From positions 1-18,142 of the forward strand of contig CAZUXY010000073.1 in NCBI GenBank assembly GCA_964624235.1: 18,142 bases of DNA, in the 5' to 3' direction. A program made the translations under genes and the position numbers. The notes beneath the pieces were generated by a model. It was not told the DNA's origin and did not search any database. It worked only from the letters and a program-made list of their open reading frames with translations. Of this stretch, positions 6,914-13,883 are shown piece by piece (position 1 is the first letter of the stretch; the number at the start of each line of letters is the position of its first letter). This DNA comes from CAZUXY01 sp964624235. Lineage in GTDB: Bacteria; Spirochaetota; UBA4802; UBA5368.

Positions 6914-7945
6914 ATGCGGGAACGAATCTGGACACTCTTCATGGCGCGGACCCGGGAATTCTTCAGGGACCGCTCGTCCCTGGGATGGAACCTCTTTTTT
7001 CCCTTCCTGGTGATCATAGGTTTCGGGCTGCTCTTCAACCAGGACCGGCAGGTGCTCTACAAGGTGGGGATAGTGAACGCGCAACACGGCGCCGCGGCCG
7101 ACGATGCCCGCTACCGCCGGTTCAGGGAGACGAAGCACCTTGATTTCGTCGAGTTCGTTTCCCGGGACGACGCGCTTGAAAAACTGCGCCATCACCGGGT
7201 CGACCTGGTAGTGGATCCCGGTTCGCGGCGCTACTGGGTGAGCGAGACCTCTCCCCGCGGTTACGTGGTCGAGCGTCTCCTCATGGCCGGCGTCGGGGAG
7301 GGAGCGAACGGCTACGTGAAACAGAGCGTCGCGGGCCGCGAGATCCCCTACGTGGAATGGCTCTTCCCGGGGGTTTTGGGCATGAACATCATGTTCAGCT
7401 CGCTCTTCGGGGTGGGGTACGTGGTGGTGCGTTACCGCAAGAACGGCGCCCTCAAGCGCCTCAGCGTGACCCCGGTGCGCCCCTTCGAGTTTCTGGGCGC
7501 CCAGGTGCTCTCGCGGTTGTTCGTGATCATGGTGACCACGGGCATCGTCTACACGGGGAGTGTCGTCATTTACCGGTTCCAGTGCAGGGGATCGTACCTG
7601 ACCCTGTTCCTCGTCTTCGTTCTGGGCAGCTTCAGCATGATCTCCCTGGGACTGCTCATCGCCTGCCGTTCTTCGAGCGAGGAGTTCGCCGACGGTGTGC
7701 TGAACCTCATCACCTGGCCCATGATGTTCCTTTCCGAGGTGTGGTTTTCGCTGGAGGGTGCGCGCCCGTGGGTGCACAAGGCGGCGAAGGCCTTTCCCCT
7801 CACCTACATGGTCGACGGGGCCCGCCGCGTCATGAACGACGGCGCCGGCGCCGGCGACATAGGCCCGCACCTGGCCGCCATGGCCGCCATGTCGGCGGTC
7901 TTTATCCTCACGGGGTCGCTGCTCTTCAAGTGGCAGAAGACCTGA
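6914..7945 (+). CDS. ABC-2 type transporter permease
   Basis: This 343-residue membrane protein has the ABC-2 layout: one N-terminal helix (about 24-41), an extracytoplasmic domain of about 105 residues, then five helices at roughly 151-172, 196-220, 228-251, 262-280 and 318-338. The cytoplasmic segment KNGALKRLSVTPVRP (177-190) and the PLTYMVDGARRVM region (295-307) are typical of YhgE/NatB/YadH-like exporters. The start at 6914 has AAGGAAA seven bases upstream. The open frame begins earlier, at 6860, without a ribosome site. The ATPase at 3497-4381 is the probable partner. The gene converges with the thioesterase gene, leaving 11 bases between stop codons. Confidence 0.9.
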   Translation: MRERIWTLFMARTREFFRDRSSLGWNLFFPFLVIIGFGLLFNQDRQVLYKVGIVNAQHGAAADDARYRRFRETKHLDFVEFVSRDDALEKLRHHRVDLVVDPGSRRYWVSETSPRGYVVERLLMAGVGEGANGYVKQSVAGREIPYVEWLFPGVLGMNIMFSSLFGVGYVVVRYRKNGALKRLSVTPVRPFEFLGAQVLSRLFVIMVTTGIVYTGSVVIYRFQCRGSYLTLFLVFVLGSFSMISLGLLIACRSSSEEFADGVLNLITWPMMFLSEVWFSLEGARPWVHKAAKAFPLTYMVDGARRVMNDGAGAGDIGPHLAAMAAMSAVFILTGSLLFKWQKT

Positions 7946-7956
7946 AGGGGGCCCGT

Positions 7957-8382
7957 TTACCGGGAGCCCGGGAAAGACTCCAGCGCCCGCTCCACCTCCG
8001 AAGGCACCTTCATGCAGATCTCGCCGTCCCTGCGGCACACCGCGGTGACCTTCGCGCCTACCACCGGCTTCCCGTCGGAGGCCCTGTAGAGGTCCTGGTA
8101 AAACACGAGCCTTATGATCCCCTCGCGCTCGAAACGGAGGCGGCTCACGAACGAGTCGCCGGCCGTCAGGGGCGCACGGTAATCGACCTCTATACGTGAA
8201 ACCACCGGGTCGATGCCCCGATGGTGCAGATCCATGATGTCGAGTCCGGCGCTTTTAAGGAACGCGTGCCGCGTGTGTTCCAGATAGTTCAGGTACACCG
8301 CATTGTTGACGATGCCCTGGAAATCGCATTCGTAGTCCCTCACCGTAAGGCCGAGCTCGAAATCGTATTTTCTTTCAGTCAT
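7957..8382 (-). CDS. Acyl-CoA thioesterase of the hotdog (4HBT) family
   Basis: This 141-residue protein fits the YbgC/4-hydroxybenzoyl-CoA thioesterase family, which hydrolyses acyl-CoA thioesters in the cytoplasm. The motif RDYECDFQGIVNNAVYLNYLEHTR (15-38) matches the family's D-x-x-G-x-V-x-x-x-x-Y-x-x-Y-x-E-x-x-R pattern, with Asp20 as the expected catalytic acid. The central DYRAPL strand and the length are also normal. It is the last gene of the minus-strand cluster, 89 bases after the aldolase. A leader hairpin may hide its ribosome site (see 8382-8435). Whether it belongs functionally to the sugar pathway is uncertain. It might remove an acyl-CoA by-product or be an unrelated passenger. 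Confidence 0.88.
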   Translation of the reverse strand: MTERKYDFELGLTVRDYECDFQGIVNNAVYLNYLEHTRHAFLKSAGLDIMDLHHRGIDPVVSRIEVDYRAPLTAGDSFVSRLRFEREGIIRLVFYQDLYRASDGKPVVGAKVTAVCRRDGEICMKVPSEVERALESFPGSR

Positions 8383-8435
8383 GTTCCCTGCTCCATTATA
8401 TGGCTGCGCCCCTCACGGGGCGCGAAAAGGGAACA
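8382..8435 (-). promoter_or_regulatory. Composite hairpin covering the thioesterase ribosome site
   Basis: In the transcript, UGUUCCCU (from 8428-8435) is complementary to AGGGAACA (from 8382-8389), which directly adjoins the start codon and takes in part of its purine-rich ribosome site. Between them a strong inner hairpin GCGCCCC/GGGGCGC (8406-8423) brings the arms together. A TATAAT sequence (8395-8400, minus) has no matching -35 box. Folding would limit translation unless ribosomes or a ligand open the structure. This is an inference from base complementarity only. Confidence 0.35.
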
Positions 8436-8471
8436 GGGGGACACCCACGAGGTTCTGTAAAGCTTTTTTTA

Positions 8472-9119
8472 TCAGACCTTGAGCGCCCGCACCAGTTCCA
8501 TGACCGGTTCGGGCAGCACGCTTATTTTCTTTCCCGACACCAGGGCATGGTAGTACACCATGCAGACCTTTTCCAGCATCTCGGCGTGCAGGCAGGCCTT
8601 CTCCAGGCTCGATCCCAGGTTCAGCGCCCCGTGATTTTGAATGATATAACAGCCGCAGTTGTTCCCCAGCTTCGACCGCACATTCTCGGCCAGTTCGGCG
8701 CTGCCCGACACCGCATAGGGGACCACGTCGACCACGTCACCGATGTCGAAAGCCACCTCGTCGAACAGGGCGGGAATGGGGGTCCCTATCACCGAGATGA
8801 GGCTGGCGTAGGTCTGGTGGGTGTGGGCCACGGCGTTCACCTTCTCCCGGTTTTTATATACCGCCAGGTGTATCCCCTGCTCCATGGTGGGTTTGAGGTC
8901 CCCCTCTAAAAGCTTCCCCCCGAAATCGACGACGCAGATGTCCTGGGCCGTCAGCTCGTGGTACTTGCGGCTCGACGGGGTCATGGCCGCGGCCTCCTCG
9001 CCGGGTATGCGCATGGAGACGTTCCCCCCGGTCCCCAGCTTCGTGCCGAAGAAACCGTTCTCCGACAGCCACAGGCTCCATTTCAATACTTCCTTCTGAT
9101 ATTCGTAATATTTACCCAT
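8472..9119 (-). CDS. Class II aldolase/adducin family protein (FucA/AraD-like)
   Basis: This 215-residue zinc enzyme has the complete active site of L-fuculose-1-phosphate aldolase and its relatives: Glu80 in MEQGIH, zinc ligands His99 and His101 in AHTHQ, and His163 in QNHGAL. The phosphate-binding segments GTGGNVS (29-35) and TPSS (47-50) are also present. Family members split ketose phosphates into dihydroxyacetone phosphate plus an aldehyde, epimerise ribulose phosphate or dehydrate methylthioribulose phosphate. With an FGGY kinase in the same cluster, cleavage of a phosphorylated ketose is the best guess. AGGAG lies 8 bases before the ATG. The substrate cannot be assigned from sequence. 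Confidence 0.92.
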   Translation of the reverse strand: MGKYYEYQKEVLKWSLWLSENGFFGTKLGTGGNVSMRIPGEEAAAMTPSSRKYHELTAQDICVVDFGGKLLEGDLKPTMEQGIHLAVYKNREKVNAVAHTHQTYASLISVIGTPIPALFDEVAFDIGDVVDVVPYAVSGSAELAENVRSKLGNNCGCYIIQNHGALNLGSSLEKACLHAEMLEKVCMVYYHALVSGKKISVLPEPVMELVRALKV

Positions 9120-9180
9120 TGCCAGGCTCCTTCTATTTCAATCTTTATGAAACATCACTGTATATGCAACAATATTCATT

Positions 9181-9257
9181 AACCGCAGACGGACGCAGAT
9201 GAACGCGGACACGTCAAGGAGAAATCATCCCTGCGTAATCCGCCTGCATCCGCGGTT
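9181..9257. repeat. Imperfect inverted repeat starting AACCGC
   Basis: The left arm at 9181-9209 (AACCGCAGACGGACGCAGAT and on) faces a right arm at 9237-9257 whose complement begins AACCGCGGATGCAGGCGGAT. Arms of 20-25 bp match at roughly two thirds of positions around a loop of about 28 bases. It fills the 174-base gap between the transporter stop and the aldolase start. Repeats of this AACCGC-GATG-CGCAGAT type are common between genes in diverse bacteria. No protein is encoded. Confidence 0.6.
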
Positions 9258-9293
9258 CCCCTTTATTTCATTCGATTCACACCAAGAGGTAAT

Positions 9294-10520
9294 TTATTCA
9301 CCCTTTAAGAGCTTCGATTCTTTCAGCCGCGTGCAGAGGGCCACGTTCAGCAGGGTGAGCACAATAAAGACCGTCATAAAGGGGGTCATGGAACCGGTGC
9401 CCGCCGTGCGGAAGGCGTCCATGCCGAAGATGAAGATGATCCCCGAGACCTGTCCCGACAATAAAATCAGTCCCTGCGAGGTGGACTCGGGCGCGGGATA
9501 GGTGATCTCGGCCCCGTACTGGAACCCTATGGGTCCGGCGCTCATGATGAAAAAACCCAGCACAAAGCTCGATACCAGAAGCAGCGGGAAGCTCGACGCG
9601 TATGCAAGGCCGGCCAGTCCCGGCACCAGGCACACCATCGAGACGATGAGAAACCCCCTGCGGTTACGCAGCCTGTCCGAAAGGGGCGGCAGGATGGAGG
9701 CGCCGATCACGCCGCCCGCCATCATGAGGGCACCGATGATGCCGGCGTCCTCGGAACCGAAGCCCCGCGGCTGGAGGATCTGCTCGATCCAGGTGGTGAC
9801 GGCGTTGAACATGCCCAGCCCTATAAAGAAGAGGACCAGCAGGAGCCGCATCTCGCGAAGCTTCAGCATGTGCTTGAGACCTTCCATGAAACCATAGCGG
9901 ACCTCCGCGCCCTCGGCACAGGGAGGGGTGGCCGGTTTCTCGCGCATGAAAATAAGAAAGAGGACGGCCCCCGCCGCGGACATTACGCCGTAGGCCGCGA
10001 GCATGCCCTTCATGCCCCAGGCCTTGAGCATGAACGGGGTGGCCGCCATGGCGACGATGATGCCGATATACTGCGCCAGGGCCGATATCCCCGTCGCGGT
10101 GGCCCGTTCGTTCAGGGGGAACCACCGCGCCGCGAGCCGTGTGTAGGCGTTCAGGATGAAGGGCTGGGCCACGGCCAGGCCGAACTGTGAGATGGTGATC
10201 ATGGTATAGTCATCGGCGTAGATCCCCTTGAGCAGGCCGAACACGCCGGTGAGGACGGCCCCTATGCCGATGCCGAGCCTTATCCCCTTCGTGTCGATGA
10301 TATACGAAGCCGGTATGGAGACGAAGACGTAGACCAGCATGAAGAGCATGGAAAGAAAGCCGATGGAAAGCGGCGTCACCCGGTAATAGGCCGCCGCCTC
10401 GGTGGTGATGGGCGCGAAGGCCACCCAGTGGATCTCGATGAGGATGTTCACCAGGGCGAAGACCCCCAGCACCACCCACCGGTATCCGTATACTTTGATG
10501 TTTTTACCGTCCGCCGTCAT
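9294..10520 (-). CDS. Major facilitator superfamily transporter, FLVCR-like
   Basis: This 408-residue protein has about twelve membrane helices and the MFS loop between helices 2 and 3 (SYIIDTKGIRLG). The N-terminal half (YGYRWVVLGVFALVN, SIGFLSMLFMLVYVF, QPFILNAYTRLAARWF) recalls from memory the FLVCR/SLC49 group, whose animal members carry choline, ethanolamine or haem. The resemblance is a hint, not proof. The gene sits between the aminotransferase and aldolase genes, so it probably imports the substrate of the pathway. The start has a strong AGGAGGT six bases upstream. A cytoplasmic loop near the middle (ReKPATPPCAEGAE) separates the two six-helix halves. Confidence 0.9.
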   Translation of the reverse strand: MTADGKNIKVYGYRWVVLGVFALVNILIEIHWVAFAPITTEAAAYYRVTPLSIGFLSMLFMLVYVFVSIPASYIIDTKGIRLGIGIGAVLTGVFGLLKGIYADDYTMITISQFGLAVAQPFILNAYTRLAARWFPLNERATATGISALAQYIGIIVAMAATPFMLKAWGMKGMLAAYGVMSAAGAVLFLIFMREKPATPPCAEGAEVRYGFMEGLKHMLKLREMRLLLVLFFIGLGMFNAVTTWIEQILQPRGFGSEDAGIIGALMMAGGVIGASILPPLSDRLRNRRGFLIVSMVCLVPGLAGLAYASSFPLLLVSSFVLGFFIMSAGPIGFQYGAEITYPAPESTSQGLILLSGQVSGIIFIFGMDAFRTAGTGSMTPFMTVFIVLTLLNVALCTRLKESKLLKGE

Positions 10521-10554
10521 TGTATACCTCCTGTGTTTGGTATCCCGTTATAAA

Positions 10555-10591
10555 GGCGCGGAACATGTTCCGCGCCTCCGGCCAACCGGAG
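10555..10591. repeat. Intergenic palindrome with core AACATGTT and a second small hairpin
   Basis: Positions 10555-10576 form a perfect 22-bp palindrome of the GGCGCGG-N8-CCGCGCC family. Immediately after it, CTCCGG/CCGGAG (10576-10591) forms another stem of six pairs. It lies inside the catabolic operon, between the aminotransferase stop and the transporter start, where hairpins often protect upstream mRNA from 3' exonucleases. Confidence 0.92.
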
Positions 10592-10595
10592 CATC

Positions 10596-12059
10596 TCACG
10601 CCGGTTCTATATTACTGAATATCCGGTCGAAACGCTCCAGGGCGTCATCGATCACCTCGTCGGTATCGGCCATGCTGGTGTACAGCCGGCTCCCCGCCAG
10701 GGTGATGATGCCCTCAGCCGTGAGGGCGGCCCCTATCTCTTCCATGACGTGTTTGCGCTTCGTCACCTCTTCGAATATCTTCGGGTTGGTGATCTCCATG
10801 AGCATGGCCGCCCCGGTCTCCATGTGACAGATGGACCCGTGGTTGAAGGCCACGAAGGGCAGGCCGTATTTGCTGAAGATGTTCTGTAATCCCTTCGTGA
10901 CCCGGTCGCCGGCCCTGCCGGCCTTTATATGCGCATCGTGTTCGACGATGGCCTTGATGGCGAAGTATCCCGCCGCGCAGCTCAACGGGTTGGCCGAGAG
11001 GGTCCCTCCCACCATGGCCCGTTTCTTGAGCCCCTGGAGACCGGCGGCGAATACCGACATGACGTCCTTTCTGCCCCCGACGCCCCCCGCGGCAGGATAC
11101 CCTCCCGCCACGCACTTGCCGAATACGGTGAGATCGGGTTTCACGTTGAAGTAGCCCTGGGCGCCGCCGGGCCCCACCCGGAAGGCGGTCACCACCTCGT
11201 CGAAGATGAGGAGCGCGCCGAATTCGTCGCAGAGTTCCCTCACCTTTTTGTTGAAGTCGGGCAGCACCGGCCTGGTGCCGCTCTCGGGTCCCAGGGGCTC
11301 CACGATCACCGCCGCGGTGCCCCCGGTCTTCCGGTTGGCCTCAAGCTGCTTTTTCAGGGCGCCGGTGTCGTTCGGGTATACCTCCTGGATAAACTCGAAC
11401 GCGCCCTTCGGGATGCCGTGGGCCTCGAGGGTGCCGATGCCGGGGATGCGCATGCCGAAGACCATCTGGTCGCTCCAGCCGTGGTAGGCCCCTCCCACCT
11501 TGATTATGTTGGTCTTGTCGGTGAAGCACCGGGCGGCCCTGACCGCCGCCATGCACCCCTCGGTGCCGCTGGCCAGCATGCGGAACATCTCCACCGAGGG
11601 TATCAGTTTGTGGATAAGGTCGGCCAGCTTCAGTTCGTACTCGTGAAAGAGGCCGGTCACGGGACCGCTCTCCCTGATCACCTCGATGACCTTTTCCTGC
11701 ACCGGCTTGTAGTTGCTGCCGAGCAGCGTGGGGCCGCCTGCCTGGAGAAAGTCTATGTAGCGGTTCCCGTCCACGTCCCACAGGTAGGCGCCGTCGGCCT
11801 TCGTGATGGCCAGGGGGAAGGGATAATTGAAAGCCAGGTTGTGCTGTACCCCTCCGGGGATGCGCTCGGCGGCCTCGGCCGTGAGCTTCTTCGAGCCGGC
11901 GCATTTCTTCTCGACCGACGCAAGGTACTCCTCCATGCGGTCACGTTTGATGTGGTGCAGGGGCAGTTCGTTCGCCAGGGTGTGCAGCCGCTTCAGTATA
12001 TCGGGCGTATCGGGAAACGACGATATGGCGTATGATGGTTTGGTTTTTTCCGCGCTCAT
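10596..12059 (-). CDS. Class III PLP-dependent aminotransferase (glutamate-1-semialdehyde aminomutase-like)
   Basis: This 487-residue cytoplasmic enzyme binds PLP through Lys315 in TVFGKCVAGG. Asp287 in IFDEVVTAFR contacts the cofactor nitrogen, and SGTE (164-167) and YHGW (192-195) match the cofactor-site motifs. The GGVQHN and GSNY regions resemble HemL-type enzymes. It is longer than HemL, with about 45 extra N-terminal residues, and no haem genes are nearby, so a haem role is unlikely. Its place between an FGGY kinase and an MFS transporter suggests it removes an amino group from an amino-polyol, amino-alcohol or amino acid before or after phosphorylation. An aminomutase or lyase reaction is also possible. 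AAGGAGG six bases before the ATG is a strong ribosome site. Confidence 0.92.
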   Translation of the reverse strand: MSAEKTKPSYAISSFPDTPDILKRLHTLANELPLHHIKRDRMEEYLASVEKKCAGSKKLTAEAAERIPGGVQHNLAFNYPFPLAITKADGAYLWDVDGNRYIDFLQAGGPTLLGSNYKPVQEKVIEVIRESGPVTGLFHEYELKLADLIHKLIPSVEMFRMLASGTEGCMAAVRAARCFTDKTNIIKVGGAYHGWSDQMVFGMRIPGIGTLEAHGIPKGAFEFIQEVYPNDTGALKKQLEANRKTGGTAAVIVEPLGPESGTRPVLPDFNKKVRELCDEFGALLIFDEVVTAFRVGPGGAQGYFNVKPDLTVFGKCVAGGYPAAGGVGGRKDVMSVFAAGLQGLKKRAMVGGTLSANPLSCAAGYFAIKAIVEHDAHIKAGRAGDRVTKGLQNIFSKYGLPFVAFNHGSICHMETGAAMLMEITNPKIFEEVTKRKHVMEEIGAALTAEGIITLAGSRLYTSMADTDEVIDDALERFDRIFSNIEPA

Positions 12060-12083
12060 GGGTTCCTCCTTGGTGAGTACGTT

Positions 12084-12118
12084 CCCCAGGCGCGGATTCG
12101 AATCCGCGCCTTCGGGGG
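12084..12118. repeat. Intergenic palindrome, canonical core ATTCGAAT
   Basis: The 22-bp perfect palindrome at 12089-12110 is the cleanest copy of the family. Outer CCCC (12084-12087) and GGGG (12114-12117) extend the stem past a small bulge. The right side, CCTTCGGGGGATT, resembles the 35-bp tandem repeat at the left edge of the window. It lies between the kinase stop and the aminotransferase ribosome site. Confidence 0.93.
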
Positions 12119-12123
12119 ATTTT

Positions 12124-13737
12124 TTATTTATTCAATTTATGAAACAGTTCTTTATTCTTCACGTACAGTTTGGTAAACACCTCGTAATTACGGTCATAGA
12201 CCGCCGCGTGTTCCTTCCTTGGTTCGTAGACTTTATGCAAGGCGATCATCTCTTTGGCGTCCCTGAACGATTGAAAGAGCCCCAGGCCCACCGCGCAGCA
12301 GACCGTGGCGCCGATGGTGCCGGTGTTCAGGGTGTTCTCGATGGTCTCTATGCGGCGGCCGGTCACGTCGGCCATGATCTGGCACCCCACCTCGGACTTG
12401 GCCCCGCCCCCCACGAAGCGCAGGGTCTCCAGGCGCGGCACCTTCCGCTCGACGGCCTCGAGCATCCAGCGCTTGTGGAAGGCGATCCCCTCCACCACCG
12501 CGCGGATCATCTGCCGCTTGCCGGTCTCGAGGCTCAGGTTGAAGAACATGCCCCGCGAGTAGGGGTCCTCCCGCGGCGCGCGGTTGCCGTGGAGCCACGG
12601 GGTGAAGATGACGCCCCCCGAGCCGGGCGGGATCTCTTCCACCTTCTCGTTCAGAAAATCATACAGCGACTCGTACACACGGCCGGCGTCGGCGTTTCCG
12701 TCGCAGACGTGCTTCGAGTCCAGGTACATGCCGATCTCGTCCAGGGCCAGGTGGTCGCGCACCCAGGCCAGGCACGCCCCCGAGGTCTCCTGCTCGGCGA
12801 CGTAGAGGTACTCGCCGGGTATGGCCCCCAAAATCGAGGCGATGAAGTTGCCTATGTCCACCATGCGTTTGTTCACGTTCACCGACACCCAGCCCGAGGT
12901 GCCCACGTAGATGTGGGCGTCGTAGAGGTCCAGGCAGCCCGAGCCTATGGCGGTGAGGGGAACGTCGCCCCCGCCGCCGAAGACCGGGATGCCCTCAGCC
13001 AGGCCCATCTCACCGGCGGCCTTCGCCGTGAGGAGGCCCACCACATCGGTGGAGTTCACCACCGTCGGAAGATGGTCCATGCGCACGTTAAAGGTCTTGC
13101 AGAGTCCCTTGTGCCAGCCCAGCTTCCCCGGTCGGGTGTCATAGAGAAAGGTGATGTTGGCCGAATCGTGGGTCATGCCGTACGCCCCCGTGCACCGGAG
13201 GATCAGGTAGTCTTTCACGTCCAGCCACTTGTGGGCCTTCGTGAATATTTCGGGTTCGTTGTCCTTCACCCAGTGGTATTTCCACAGGGGGTCCTTGGCG
13301 GTGGCGGCCATGCCGCCGGTATAGTACAAAAACTTGAGGGCCTTGCGGGCGTTCCACTTGTCGATCTTGATGAGGCCCCGGTAGAGGTGCTTCGCGATCT
13401 GCTCGACGGCCCTGCCGTCCAGGTAGCTCATGGGGTTCCTCAGCGCGTTGCCGTGTTCATCCACAAAGATGGAACCCTGCATCTGGGCGCAGAAGGCCAT
13501 GCCCCTGATGTCGCCCGCGCCGACCTTCGAGCGCGCCATGACGGTACGGGTGGCGCCGCAGACTGCCGCCCACCACTCGTCGGCCTTCTGCTCCACACCG
13601 CCGCCACCCAGGGTATAGAGGGGATACTCGATCATGTGGGAATCGACCAGCTCGATGCGCCCGTCGATGCGGTAGAGGCAGGTCTTGTTCCCCGTGGTCC
13701 CCACGTCGTGGGCCAGTATGTAGGGGGTCTCTCCCAT
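12124..13737 (-). CDS. FGGY-family carbohydrate kinase (xylulokinase-like)
   Basis: This 537-residue two-domain kinase transfers phosphate from ATP to a sugar or polyol. The N-terminal domain begins with DVGTTGNKTCL (11-21), the phosphate-binding loop. QMQG (85-88) and YLDGRA (105-110) match the xylulokinase substrate region, where XylB has QMHG and DGR. The catalytic base should be Asp258 in GGGGDVPL. VGTSGW (278-283) and VGGGAKSE in the C-terminal domain bind ATP. Changes in the substrate motifs mean that xylulose should not be assumed. It is the first gene of the five-gene cluster, with GGAGG six bases before the ATG and a good promoter about 120 bases upstream. Confidence 0.93.
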   Translation of the reverse strand: MGETPYILAHDVGTTGNKTCLYRIDGRIELVDSHMIEYPLYTLGGGGVEQKADEWWAAVCGATRTVMARSKVGAGDIRGMAFCAQMQGSIFVDEHGNALRNPMSYLDGRAVEQIAKHLYRGLIKIDKWNARKALKFLYYTGGMAATAKDPLWKYHWVKDNEPEIFTKAHKWLDVKDYLILRCTGAYGMTHDSANITFLYDTRPGKLGWHKGLCKTFNVRMDHLPTVVNSTDVVGLLTAKAAGEMGLAEGIPVFGGGGDVPLTAIGSGCLDLYDAHIYVGTSGWVSVNVNKRMVDIGNFIASILGAIPGEYLYVAEQETSGACLAWVRDHLALDEIGMYLDSKHVCDGNADAGRVYESLYDFLNEKVEEIPPGSGGVIFTPWLHGNRAPREDPYSRGMFFNLSLETGKRQMIRAVVEGIAFHKRWMLEAVERKVPRLETLRFVGGGAKSEVGCQIMADVTGRRIETIENTLNTGTIGATVCCAVGLGLFQSFRDAKEMIALHKVYEPRKEHAAVYDRNYEVFTKLYVKNKELFHKLNK

Positions 13738-13752
13738 GGCGTCCTCCGTAGT

Positions 13753-13781
13753 CCGTACGGTCTTTCCGTCCCGCGGAACGG
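13753..13781. promoter_or_regulatory. Two GC dyads in the kinase leader
   Basis: CCGTACGG (13753-13760) is a perfect 8-bp palindrome. CCGTCCCGCGGAACGG (13766-13781) is a 16-bp dyad with one G:T mismatch around CCGCGG. Both lie between the predicted transcription start and the kinase ribosome site. They may be operator half-sites or leader hairpins. No regulator gene is adjacent. Confidence 0.3.
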
Positions 13782-13824
13782 CCCCATACTACGCCGGGAA
13801 ACGTCCCGCTGTCTTCTTAATTCC

Positions 13825-13834
13825 TGATGGATCA
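13825..13834. promoter_or_regulatory. Candidate operator downstream of the operon promoter
   Basis: TGATGGATCA is a short perfect dyad (TGAT-GG-ATCA) about 12-22 bases past the predicted transcription start of the kinase operon, a usual place for a repressor site. The evidence is position and symmetry only. Confidence 0.25.
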
Positions 13835-13853
13835 ATAAATGAGAAGGGCGTTT

Positions 13854-13883
13854 ATTATAGCTCAGGCGGAGGGGTTTTGTCCA
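13854..13883 (-). promoter_or_regulatory. Sigma-70-type promoter of the kinase operon
   Basis: On the minus strand, TGGACA (13878-13883; five of six consensus bases) and a perfect TATAAT (13854-13859) are separated by 18 bases. The -35 box lies inside the last codons of the HAD gene, and the -10 box is just past its stop. Transcription would start near 13847, leaving a leader of about 110 bases before the kinase. Confidence 0.7.

Noticed and set aside
10596..12059. Assignment as haem-pathway hemL
   Set aside because: Cofactor motifs fit the family, but the N-terminus is longer, no haem gene is near, and the gene sits in a kinase-aldolase-transporter operon.
11827..13827. 666-codon open frame on the plus strand opposite the kinase and aminotransferase genes
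   Set aside because: It lies antisense to two genes with intact active-site motifs, has low-complexity H/G/V/R-rich composition, reads through the palindrome, and has no ribosome site. It is a GC-rich shadow frame. Other long antisense frames (5324-6529 and 15513-16730 plus, 6896-8038 minus) were rejected likewise.
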